Source: Pseudomonadota bacterium
Lineage (GTDB): Bacteria; Pseudomonadota; Gammaproteobacteria; Steroidobacterales; Steroidobacteraceae
Reading direction: 5' to 3'
Length of the DNA stretch: 64,000 nt
Assembly: GCA_023423065.1 (NCBI GenBank)
Contig: JAFAGC010000018.1
Coordinates: 24,919-88,918 of the forward strand
Part shown: in pieces, positions 8,774-17,291 of the stretch
How the letters are laid out: every line of letters begins with the position of its first letter
Position numbering within the stretch: the stretch's first letter is position 1
Made by a program: the position numbers and the translations under genes
Notes under the pieces: model-generated
The model's database searches: none
Seen by the model: the letters and a program-made list of their open reading frames with translations, nothing else
Told to the model about the DNA's origin: nothing

Positions 8774-9262
8774 CTAGGGCTGGCGCGGAAACTCCGCGTT
8801 GATCTCCTGTTCCGACTCCGACAGCTGGCAGGTGCCGACTCCGCCGCCCATCAGGCCGCGCGACGGGCTGATCAGCGTGAAATTGCAGCGCATGTATTCG
8901 CCGTCTTCGGCGCGCATGTTCGCGAGCACCTGCCCGGTGTACGTCCTGACCAGCTCCGAGCGGGACTCGTAGGCCCAGTAGCGCCAGGAGCCGCGGCGGC
9001 TCGGGCGGCCCCAACCTGTCCAGAGCGGATCGAGCCGGTCGACCCGAGTCTCGCTCGTGATCTGGAAATACGTGCCATTGAACACGCGGCCGGTGCCGAG
9101 GGTCGCCGCGATGTTCCCGGAGATGCTGTCGGTGCTCTGCCAGGTGAAGTTCACCGCGTCGCGCGAGCCGCGGACGCTGCCCGAGCCGGTGCCGGCGGTC
9201 TGGCAGCCGGTCGACGCAAGGACGCCGGCTATCAATATCGCGAGAAACGGTTTTCGGTTCAT
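8774..9262 (-). CDS. Small lipoprotein of unknown function
   Basis: This 162-residue product begins MNRKPFLAILIAGVL and has a lipobox ASTGC (Cys about residue 20), so it is predicted to be exported and lipidated. The mature domain is rich in beta-type residues (FTWQSTDSISGNIAATLGTG; GTYFQITSETRVDRL) and has two Cys that could form a disulphide. It lies downstream of the mgtC-like gene on the same strand. I do not recognise the family. Confidence 0.7.
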   Translation of the reverse strand: MNRKPFLAILIAGVLASTGCQTAGTGSGSVRGSRDAVNFTWQSTDSISGNIAATLGTGRVFNGTYFQITSETRVDRLDPLWTGWGRPSRRGSWRYWAYESRSELVRTYTGQVLANMRAEDGEYMRCNFTLISPSRGLMGGGVGTCQLSESEQEINAEFPRQP

Positions 9263-9315
9263 GATCTCGTCGTCGCGCCACGTGGCGCATTCGAATGCCG
9301 GCTCATGCGAGCCCG

Positions 9316-10014
9316 TCAGTCTCCCGTCGGAGAGAGTTTGAATTCGAGAACGGTCGGATTCTCCTTCAGCGTGTGCGCGAGCCGCGAGGCCGAGGTGCGA
9401 TCCGTCGTCTGCAGCGTCATGCTGTGGCGGAGCACGCGGCCCTCGGTCTCGAGCCGGTAGCTGAAGTTCGCGATGGTGAACGCGTGTTGCTTGATGAGCG
9501 CGCGCATGTCGTTCTCCGACAACGTGCCGTCCTTGGCGTACTTCACGTCGAAGTTGAAGTAGGACTGCGTGGGCACGCGCAACTCGATCCAGCGGAACAA
9601 CGAGAGCACCGCGAGCGTGAGTACGACCGAGACGGCCAGCGGTAGATAGAGACCGACGCCCGCGATGACGCCGATCGCGGCGGTGATCCAGATCGACGCG
9701 GCGGTGGTGAGGCCGCGCACGTTGAGGCCTTCCTTGACGATGACGCCCGCGCCGAGGAAACCGATGCCGGTCATGATGCCCTGGGCCATGCGCGTCGGGT
9801 CGAGACGCACCTCGGAGCTGCCGCGCACCCACTCGTCCTCGTACACGGTCACGAGCATGAGCAGCGAGGAGGCGAGGCAGACCAGCACGTGCGTGCGCAG
9901 TCCCGCGGGACGGCCGTGAAACGAACGCTCGTAGCCGATGCACGCGCCCGCGCCGAGCGCGGCCACGAGCCTCAGGATCATTTCGATTTCGGTGGCGGAG
10001 AGGGGGAGGTTCAT
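9316..10014 (-). CDS. MgtC/SapB-family membrane protein
   Basis: The product is 232 residues. The N-terminal half has the MgtC signature: hydrophobic helices with GACIGYERSFHGRPAGLRTH and the GIGFLGAGVIVKEG motif near residues 83-96. The C-terminal soluble domain is ACT-like. Family members affect Mg2+ limitation survival and F-type ATPase activity, but most homologues, including this one, have no tested role. The start at 10014 gives a short amphipathic N-terminus before the first helix. Confidence 0.88.
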   Translation of the reverse strand: MNLPLSATEIEMILRLVAALGAGACIGYERSFHGRPAGLRTHVLVCLASSLLMLVTVYEDEWVRGSSEVRLDPTRMAQGIMTGIGFLGAGVIVKEGLNVRGLTTAASIWITAAIGVIAGVGLYLPLAVSVVLTLAVLSLFRWIELRVPTQSYFNFDVKYAKDGTLSENDMRALIKQHAFTIANFSYRLETEGRVLRHSMTLQTTDRTSASRLAHTLKENPTVLEFKLSPTGD

Positions 10015-10045
10015 CAGGGGAGCGTCGCGCGAGACGGGTTTGCCG

Positions 10046-10777
10046 TCAATGCATCTTGCGACGGCGTCTGCGCTCGAGCGCCTTCCGGCCGACGCTGATC
10101 CAGTTCTGCAGCGTCAGCGGACAGAGACAGAGCAGCATGTCGCCTTCGGCATGCCCGGGATTGGTTTCCGCGAAGAAACGGATGTCCGGATCGGCGAGCT
10201 CGGCTTCGGTCAACGGGGCGGTGGTCTCCAGCAGTCGCTCGCGGCCCGATCGAAGGACCAGTCCGCGCCTGGGCCGCCAGCCGCCGCCGTAGTTCTGGAT
10301 CGCGAGCTGGTCGACGAGCGCCCGTTCGGTTTCGGGCGTCGGCGCGTCGCGCCGCGGCCAATACGTGACGAAGTTGCGCGGCAGCAGCAGGTAGCTCTTG
10401 TAACTGTAGGTATCGAAGAACCAGTAGATAGGGCGGAACGGGTATCGCAGTTTCGTGCGCAGCCAGGTGCGCCAGCCTAGCCTCTGGATCAGGTTTCGCC
10501 CGCGCCATTCCTCGCGCAGCAGGACGTGGGTAGTGAGGATCACCGCGATGGAGCGGCCGCGAAACCGTACCGGGAGTATGTCGATGCAGGCCATGCCGAC
10601 GAGCTGGCCCTTCACCCGGAACGTCGCGATGAGTTCCCGCCGGAACAGCTCGGTTTCCGCGTACCAGCGTTCGACGTCGAAAAACCGGCGATTGAGCTCC
10701 CACAGCTCCTGCCAGTCCTCTTCGTTGAGGGCCGCTGCCGGCCGGACGATGGTTTGAACGCGGTCTTGGCCGCTCAT
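10046..10777 (-). CDS. GNAT-like protein of unknown substrate
   Basis: This 243-residue protein resembles an acetyltransferase fold: an N-terminal ELNRRFFDVER helix, beta strands (ELIATFRVKGQLVGMACIDIL), and a VLLREEWRGRNLIQRL segment in the position of the acetyl-CoA loop. The canonical R/Q-x-x-G-x-G/A motif is not clean, so the enzymatic activity is uncertain. The C-terminus is strongly basic (RRRRRKMH). It is divergent from the DUF418 gene. Confidence 0.55.
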   Translation of the reverse strand: MSGQDRVQTIVRPAAALNEEDWQELWELNRRFFDVERWYAETELFRRELIATFRVKGQLVGMACIDILPVRFRGRSIAVILTTHVLLREEWRGRNLIQRLGWRTWLRTKLRYPFRPIYWFFDTYSYKSYLLLPRNFVTYWPRRDAPTPETERALVDQLAIQNYGGGWRPRRGLVLRSGRERLLETTAPLTEAELADPDIRFFAETNPGHAEGDMLLCLCPLTLQNWISVGRKALERRRRRKMH

Positions 10778-10848
10778 GCTTCTAGTTTGCCATGCCGCGC
10801 GCCCGCCCGGCCTTTACAATCGCCCCATACCAACAGGGTGAGGGGTCC

Positions 10849-12078
10849 ATGAGCGCTTCCGCCAGCGAACGAATCGAGGTCGTCGACGTCCTTCGCGCCT
10901 TCGCACTGTTCGGGATCATGGTGACCCACTCGGGCATGGAGTTTCTCGCCGGACCCGATCCGTACCCGACTTTCGGGCTCGTGCACGCGTTCGACCCGGC
11001 CGTGAAGCAGATCGTCGTGCTGCTCACGACCGGCAAGTTCTTCATGATCTTTTCCTTTCTGTTCGGCCTGAGTTTCGCCATCCAGATCGACAACGCCGCG
11101 CGTAAGGGTGCGGCATTCGCCGGAAGGTTCGCCTGGCGGCTCACGGTGCTGCTGCTGATCGGCATCGCCCATTCGCTGTTTTTCAGCGGCGACATCCTGG
11201 TGATCTACGCGCTCCTGGGGTTTCTGTTGATTCCGATGCGCAACGTGCGCACGAAGACCATGCTGTGGGTTTCGGCCGTGCTCGTGCTGAACATTCCGCT
11301 GGTGCTGATCCTGATGGCCGTCGTGAACGGTCCGCCGCCGGGACCGGAGCAGCAGGCCGCCGCGGCGGAGTCGACCCGGCAGTTCGCCGAGATGGCGCAG
11401 CACTTATACGACGCGAAGCGCGGCGGCACGCTGGCCGAGCTCATGCAGGCGAACGCTGGCCTCGGAGCCCTGATGAAGTTCGGATACGTGGTCATCAGCG
11501 GCCGCCTGTGGGTCACGTTCGCATGTTTCCTGCTGGGAATGTGCGCGTGGCGTGCCGGGCTATTCGTGGATACGCCGGAGAACCGCGCCAGGATGCGTCG
11601 CATCCTCACGGTGGGTGGAGCGATCGCGCTGGTCGGCTCTCTCCTGGTGCTGCGATTCCCAGCTACTACCGGAGTGCCGGAGTCCGGCACGGGCGTCTTC
11701 GCGGTCTTCGTCGCCGGTGTGCAGAACGCCTCTCTCGCGGCCTTCCTGATCGCGGGAGTGTCGCTGCTCTACTGGCGCGCGCCCGATCGCGGCCCGCTGC
11801 CGGCACTGGCTCCGATGGGGCGCATGGGCCTCACTACCTACCTGATGCAGACGCTGTTCGGCGCCATCGTGTTCTACGGCGTGGGGTTCGGCCTTATCGG
11901 CCAGCTCGGCGTGGGGCTCGGGGTGCTGGTGGGGCTGTTGTGCTGCGTGTTCCAGGTGTTCTTCTCGCGCGCATGGCTCAGGCATTTCACGATGGGGCCA
12001 TTCGAGTGGCTGTGGCGTTCGCTCACGTATTTCAAGCTGCAGCCGCTGTCGCGACGTCCGGTGGTGACCGCCGCGTAG
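10849..12078 (+). CDS. DUF418-family membrane protein
   Basis: This 409-residue protein has about ten hydrophobic segments. The N-terminal ERIEVVDVLRAFALFGI and the C-terminal MGRMGLTTYLMQT followed by WLRHFTMGPFEWLWRSLTY are the hallmarks of DUF418 (YeiB-like). The role is unknown; the fold is related to integral-membrane acyltransferases. The start at 10849 follows a GAGGGG site; an upstream in-frame ATG at 10792 lacks one. Confidence 0.85.
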   Translation: MSASASERIEVVDVLRAFALFGIMVTHSGMEFLAGPDPYPTFGLVHAFDPAVKQIVVLLTTGKFFMIFSFLFGLSFAIQIDNAARKGAAFAGRFAWRLTVLLLIGIAHSLFFSGDILVIYALLGFLLIPMRNVRTKTMLWVSAVLVLNIPLVLILMAVVNGPPPGPEQQAAAAESTRQFAEMAQHLYDAKRGGTLAELMQANAGLGALMKFGYVVISGRLWVTFACFLLGMCAWRAGLFVDTPENRARMRRILTVGGAIALVGSLLVLRFPATTGVPESGTGVFAVFVAGVQNASLAAFLIAGVSLLYWRAPDRGPLPALAPMGRMGLTTYLMQTLFGAIVFYGVGFGLIGQLGVGLGVLVGLLCCVFQVFFSRAWLRHFTMGPFEWLWRSLTYFKLQPLSRRPVVTAA

Positions 12079-12198
12079 GGCGGTGCCGTCGCGGCGATTG
12101 AGCGAATCGGCCGGGAATTCAGGTACTTGCTCATCCAGTAAATCACCGCCGCCATACCTGTATGGACGCCCCCGCCAGCCGCCGATAAGGTTTGGCTG

Positions 12199-15100
12199 AT
12201 GCCGCTCCCCCAGTTCCACCCCGCCGTGCAGGCGTGGTTTTCCCACGCGTTTCCCGGCGGCGCCACCGCCGCGCAACTCGATGCCTGGCCCGCGATCGCC
12301 GGCGGCGGGCACGCGCTGATCGCGGCGCCGACGGGCTCGGGCAAGACGCTCGCGGCGTTCCTCGCGGCGATCGATTCGCTGATGCGGGAGGGTGCGGCGG
12401 GGCAATTGCAGGACGTCACGCGCGTCGTGTACGTGTCGCCGTTGAAGGCGCTGTCGAACGACATCCAGCGCAATCTCGACGCCCCGCTCGAGGGCATCTC
12501 GAAGGAGCTCATCGAGCTCGGCCTGCAGGCGCCGCCGATCCGCGCGCAGGTGCGCACCGGAGACACGTCGCAAACGGAGCGCGCGATGATGCGGCGCGTC
12601 CCCCCGCACATCCTCGTGACGACTCCCGAATCGCTCTATCTACTGCTCACCAGTGTGTCCGGTCGCGAGATGCTTTCGACGGTGCGCACCGTGATCGTCG
12701 ACGAGATTCACGCCGTCGCGCAGACCAAGCGCGGCGCGCACCTCGCGCTCACCCTCGAGCGCCTCGCCGCGAACGCCGCGCAACCGATCCAGCGCATCGG
12801 CCTCTCCGCGACCCAGAAACCCATCGAAGTCGTCGCCCAGTTCCTGGTGGGGACAGTGGTGCCGGAGCACCGGGTGGGGAAAGCGTCGCGACCTTCAGGC
12901 GCCGACAAAACCCACACGAATGCGCCGGGCAATCCGCAAGCCGAGCTGGATCTGTCGCCGCGCGAATGCAGCGACGCCGTTCTCCCCACCCAGTGCTCCG
13001 GCACCACTATCCCCACCACCATCGTCAACAGTGGGCACGTGCGGGAGCGCGACATCAACCTCGTGATACCGCCGGTGCCGCTCGAGGCGGTGATGTCGGG
13101 CGAGGCCTGGGGTCTCGTCTACGACCAGCTCGCGCAGTTGATCGGCGAGCATCACACCACGCTGGTCTTCGCGAACACGCGCCGCATGGTCGAGCGGGTC
13201 TCGCGTCACCTCGCCGAGCGCCTCGGTGAGACCGCGGTGGCCGCGCATCACGGATCGCTGTCGAAGGAGACTCGTTTCGACGCCGAGCAGCGCCTGAAGG
13301 CCGGGTCGCTCAAGGTCATGGTCGCCACCGCATCGCTCGAGCTCGGCATCGACATCGGCGACGTGGAGCTCGTCTGCCAGCTCGGCAGTCCGCGCAGCAT
13401 CTCCACCTTCCTGCAGCGCGTCGGCCGGGCCAATCACTCGGTCGGCGGCGTGCCGAAGGGCCGCATCTTTCCGTCGAGCCGCGACGAGCTGGTCGACTGC
13501 ACCGCATTGCTGGATTCCGTGCGGCGCGGCGAACTCGACGCGCTGCACATCCCCGAGCACCCGCTCGATGTGTTGTCGCAGCAGATCGTCGCCGAAGTCG
13601 CCGCGCGCGAATACGGCGAAGACGAGTTGTTCGGGCTCGTACGCCGCGCCTGGCCGTACCGCGACCTCGAGCGCAAGGACTTCGACGCGGTCGTGCGCAT
13701 GCTCGCGGACGGCATCGCCACGCAGCGCGGCCGCCGCGGCGCCTATCTACATCGCGACGCCGTCAACAAGGTGCTGCGCGCGCGCAAGGGCGCGCGGCTC
13801 ACCGCGATCACCTGCGGCGGCGCGATCCCGGACAACGCCGATTACCAGGTGATCCTCGAGCCCGCCGGCATCTTCGTCGGCACCCTCAACGAAGACTTCG
13901 CGATCGAAAGCCTCGCGGGCGACGTGTTCCAGCTCGGCAACACGTCATATCGCATCCTGCGTGTCGAGGCCGGCCGCGTGCGAGTTGAAGATGCGAAGGG
14001 CCAGCCCCCGACGATCCCATTCTGGCTCGGCGAAGCGCCCGCGCGCACCGATGAACTGTCCGCATCCGTCTCGCGGCTTCGCGCCGACATCGAAGCGATG
14101 CTGCCCGAGGTCAACGCGCAGACGCTGGCGAGCGCGATCGAAACCGTGGCGACGCGTTACCAGCTACCCGAGCCCGCCGCCCGCCAGCTCGTCGAATACC
14201 TCGCCGGCGCGAAGGCGGTGCTGACCAGACTACCGACGCTCGACACGCTCGTGTTCGAACGATTCTTCGACGAATCCGGCGGCATGCAGCTCGTCATCCA
14301 CGCGCCGTTCGGCGCGCGCGTGAACCGCGCCTTCGGACTCGCGCTGCGCAAGAAGTTCTGCCGCACGTTCAACTTCGAGCTGCAGGCCGCGGCCACCGAG
14401 GACGCGATCGTCCTCTCGCTCGGCGAGACGCACAGCTTCGAGCTCGAAAGCGTTGCCCGCTTCCTCAACAGCAAGACGGTCGAGGACACGCTCATCCAGG
14501 CGATGCTCGACTCGCCGATGTTCGGCGCGCGCTGGCGCTGGAACGCGAGCATTTCGCTCGCCATCCGACGATCGTCCGGCGGCAAGCGCACGCCGCCCAA
14601 CATCCAGCGCATGGCGGCGGAGGATCTGATCGCTGTCGTATTCCCGGACCAGATCGCCTGCGCGGAGAACCTGTCGGGTCCGCGCGAGATCCCCGATCAC
14701 CCGCTGGTCAAGCAGACGCTGCAGGACTGCCTGCACGAGGCCATGGACATCGATGGCCTGAGAAACCTGCTGCGCGGGCTCGAGGGCGGCGAGATCCAGG
14801 TCGTCGCGCGCGACCTGCCGCAACCTTCACCGCTCGCCGCGGAAATCCTCGGCGCGCGGCCGTACGCCTTCCTCGACGATGCGCCACTCGAGGAGCGCCG
14901 CACGAACGCCGTTTCCCAGCGCCGCTGGCTCGATCCCGAAACCGCGGCGGACATGGGCCGGCTCGATCCGGCGGCCATCACCCAGGTGCGCGAGGAAGCG
15001 TGGCCCGACGCCGCGACGCCCGACGAGCTGCACGATGCGCTCAACACACAGGGACTCGTCACCGAAGCCGAGGGCATTTCCAACAACTGGACGCGCCATC

Positions 15101-16635
15101 TCGAAGCGCTGATCGCCGCGAACCGCGCGACCCGGGTCACCGACGGCACGCACACCTTCTGGGTCTGCGCCGAATGCCTGCCGATGATCCGGGCTATCTA
15201 CCCGCAGGGCCGGATCGATCCGCCGATCGACGCACCCGCGGACCATGCCGCGAAGACCTGGTCGCGCGAGGACGCCATCCGCGAGCTCGTGCGCGGCAGG
15301 CTGCAGGCGCTCGGTCCGGTCACCGCGCGCGATCTCGCCGAGTCGCTGGCGTTGGGCGCGACCGACATCGACGTGGCGTTGCTCGAACTGGAGAGCGAGG
15401 GTTTCGTGCTGCGCGGCCAGTTCACCCCCGAGGCCACGCTCGAGTGGTGCGAGCGACGCCTGCTCGCGCGCATCAACCGCTACACCATCAAGACCCTGCG
15501 CGCCGAGATCGAACCCGTTTCTCCCGCGGACTTCATGCGTTTCCTCCTCGACTGGCAGGGCGTGACCCGCGTGCCGAAGCCCGAGGGAACCGAGAGTCTC
15601 GCCGCGGTCATCGCCCAACTCGAGGGATACGAAATGCCGGCGGCCGCGTGGGAGGGCGACATTCTGCCCGCGCGCCTCAACGAATACGATCCGCATTGGC
15701 TCGACAGCCTGTGCCTTTCGGGGCGCGCGCTCTGGGCGCGCCTGACACCCGCGAAGAGCGCGGGCGCCGCGCCCGTGCGCACGACGCCGATCGCGCTCGT
15801 GACCCGGAAGAACTGGTCGCTGTGGAACGCGCTGGCCGCCGCGCCGCACGAACAACTGCAGCTCTCGCACGGCGCCCGCGCGATGTACGAATATTTCAGG
15901 GAACACGGCGCATCGTTCTTCGACGACCTCGTGAGCGGCAGCAAACTACTGCGTTCGCAGGCCGAGACCGCGCTCGGCGAGCTGGTCTCCGCGGGCCTCG
16001 TCAATGCCGACAGCTTCAGCGGCCTGCGCGCGCTGCTCATTCCCTCGGACAAGAAGCGGCAACTCGTCGCGCGCCGCCGCCGCGTCGCGCTGTTCGGGCT
16101 CGAGGACGCCGGGCGCTGGAGCCTGATCCGCAAGGGCCACAAGACCGAAGACGCCGCGGCGCTCGAGCAGGTGGCCGAGATCCTGCTGCGGCGTTACGGC
16201 GTCGTGTTCCGCCGCGTGCTCGAACGCGAGGCGGACTGGCTGCCGCCCTGGCACGCGCTGCTGCGCGTGTTCCGCCGGCTCGAAGCGCAAGGAAAGATCC
16301 GCGGTGGCCGCTTCGTCGCGGGGATGGCGGGCGAGCAATACGCGCTGCCGGATGCGGTGGCCTCGTTGCGCGCCATCCGCAGGCAGGAGCCCAAGGGCGA
16401 CTTCGTTTCGCTGAGTGCCGCGGATCCGCTCAATCTCACCGGCATCATCACGCCGGGCGAACGTGTGCCCGCGCTCGCCAGGAACCGCGTGCTTTATCGC
16501 GACGGCGTTCCGGTCGCGATCCACTCGGGCGGCGAATCCAACTTCATCGTCGCGATGGAGCCGGGTCGCGAATGGGAAGCCCGGCAGGCGCTGCTCAGGA
16601 AAAACCTGGCGCCCGCTTCATCGCGGGCTTCCTGA
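12199..16635 (+). CDS. lhr: Large Lhr-type ATP-dependent helicase with an in-frame palindromic insertion
   Basis: This 1478-residue superfamily 2 helicase is linked to DNA repair and translocates on single-stranded DNA in studied members. Walker A is APTGSGKT (residues 43-50), the DEIH box is at 168-171, SAT at 203-205, and the second RecA domain holds ATASLELGIDIGDV and QRVGRANHS. A winged-helix/beta-barrel Lhr core and a long C-terminal domain follow. Residues about 219-274 are extra: family members run directly from the FLVG segment into a TIVxxGHVRERD segment, but here about 56 residues encoded by an inverted-repeat element (12846-13018) intervene without breaking the frame. The ATP-binding and helicase motifs are otherwise intact, so the protein may be functional with the loop. 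Confidence 0.92.
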   Translation: MPLPQFHPAVQAWFSHAFPGGATAAQLDAWPAIAGGGHALIAAPTGSGKTLAAFLAAIDSLMREGAAGQLQDVTRVVYVSPLKALSNDIQRNLDAPLEGISKELIELGLQAPPIRAQVRTGDTSQTERAMMRRVPPHILVTTPESLYLLLTSVSGREMLSTVRTVIVDEIHAVAQTKRGAHLALTLERLAANAAQPIQRIGLSATQKPIEVVAQFLVGTVVPEHRVGKASRPSGADKTHTNAPGNPQAELDLSPRECSDAVLPTQCSGTTIPTTIVNSGHVRERDINLVIPPVPLEAVMSGEAWGLVYDQLAQLIGEHHTTLVFANTRRMVERVSRHLAERLGETAVAAHHGSLSKETRFDAEQRLKAGSLKVMVATASLELGIDIGDVELVCQLGSPRSISTFLQRVGRANHSVGGVPKGRIFPSSRDELVDCTALLDSVRRGELDALHIPEHPLDVLSQQIVAEVAAREYGEDELFGLVRRAWPYRDLERKDFDAVVRMLADGIATQRGRRGAYLHRDAVNKVLRARKGARLTAITCGGAIPDNADYQVILEPAGIFVGTLNEDFAIESLAGDVFQLGNTSYRILRVEAGRVRVEDAKGQPPTIPFWLGEAPARTDELSASVSRLRADIEAMLPEVNAQTLASAIETVATRYQLPEPAARQLVEYLAGAKAVLTRLPTLDTLVFERFFDESGGMQLVIHAPFGARVNRAFGLALRKKFCRTFNFELQAAATEDAIVLSLGETHSFELESVARFLNSKTVEDTLIQAMLDSPMFGARWRWNASISLAIRRSSGGKRTPPNIQRMAAEDLIAVVFPDQIACAENLSGPREIPDHPLVKQTLQDCLHEAMDIDGLRNLLRGLEGGEIQVVARDLPQPSPLAAEILGARPYAFLDDAPLEERRTNAVSQRRWLDPETAADMGRLDPAAITQVREEAWPDAATPDELHDALNTQGLVTEAEGISNNWTRHLEALIAANRATRVTDGTHTFWVCAECLPMIRAIYPQGRIDPPIDAPADHAAKTWSREDAIRELVRGRLQALGPVTARDLAESLALGATDIDVALLELESEGFVLRGQFTPEATLEWCERRLLARINRYTIKTLRAEIEPVSPADFMRFLLDWQGVTRVPKPEGTESLAAVIAQLEGYEMPAAAWEGDILPARLNEYDPHWLDSLCLSGRALWARLTPAKSAGAAPVRTTPIALVTRKNWSLWNALAAAPHEQLQLSHGARAMYEYFREHGASFFDDLVSGSKLLRSQAETALGELVSAGLVNADSFSGLRALLIPSDKKRQLVARRRRVALFGLEDAGRWSLIRKGHKTEDAAALEQVAEILLRRYGVVFRRVLEREADWLPPWHALLRVFRRLEAQGKIRGGRFVAGMAGEQYALPDAVASLRAIRRQEPKGDFVSLSAADPLNLTGIITPGERVPALARNRVLYRDGVPVAIHSGGESNFIVAMEPGREWEARQALLRKNLAPASSRAS
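12846..13018. repeat. 173-bp inverted-repeat (REPIN-like) element inserted in frame within lhr
   Basis: The left arm starts GGTGGGGACAGTGGTGCC and continues GGAGCACCGGGTGGGGA. The right arm, read in reverse complement from 13018, starts GGTGGGGATAGTGGTGCC and continues GGAGCACTGGGTGGGGA. The first 35 bases match at 33 positions, and similarity extends into GCGTCGC with a small gap. About 75 bp separate the arms. The whole is read through in frame as an extra loop in the helicase. The GGGGACAG core resembles the intergenic repeats in this window. Confidence 0.85.
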
Positions 16636-16815
16636 ATTCCCGGCTGGGTGTCCGGGCAGGCGGTCCATGTGCCGTCCATGGCACGCTTTGACCGTCCTCG
16701 GCGTGCAAATGCACGCGACTACATGGATGTGTCGCGAGACCGGTATTTCTCCCACCCCGATTCGACAATAATTCGCGAACGGCGAAAAAATAGCAGCCGG
16801 GCGGCCGCCTGCCCC

Positions 16816-17169
16816 TCAGAAGCGGGAGGGCATCACGGCGTCGTCATCGTCGAATGACGACTTGGCCAGCCGGAAATACACGCGGCGACCGGGCGCGTTG
16901 CCACTCGGCGGGGTGATGTAGACGACGGCATACCGCTGCATGCCGATGTCCGTCATCTCATGGGGCTCGGCGTCCCAATTCGGGTAGTGCGTGCGCAGCC
17001 AGCGCCGGATGAACCGGTCCACCATGACGTCGGAAGTGGCGATGATGCGCACCGCGTTGTCGGGCGTCGCGCCCGGCGCGCTGGGGTCCGGCATGTTGAT
17101 CTGCGCGTTCGCGGCGCCGACAGCACCTAACAAAGTGCAGAGAATCAACGTTTTCCGGAAAGTCTTCAT
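16816..17169 (-). CDS. Small exported protein of unknown function
   Basis: This 117-residue product has a clear signal peptide (MKTFRKTLILCTLLGAVGAANAQ, cleavage after ANA). The mature domain is about 95 residues, with YAVVYITPP and GRRVYFRLAKSSF strands. The start at 17169 follows a GGGGG-containing site; a longer frame exists upstream but would bury the signal peptide. I do not recognise the family. The mature protein has no Cys and an acidic DDDDA patch near the C-terminus. Confidence 0.7.
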   Translation of the reverse strand: MKTFRKTLILCTLLGAVGAANAQINMPDPSAPGATPDNAVRIIATSDVMVDRFIRRWLRTHYPNWDAEPHEMTDIGMQRYAVVYITPPSGNAPGRRVYFRLAKSSFDDDDAVMPSRF

Positions 17170-17291
17170 ACGTACCCCCAGTGGACCCAATAAATCACAG
17201 CCCACGAAGGGGCGTCAATTGCACCTGCGCCGGCCCGCACGCGGGGCGGGGCGCATCGCGGGTTAGACGACGAATCTCAGCGAAATCATGG

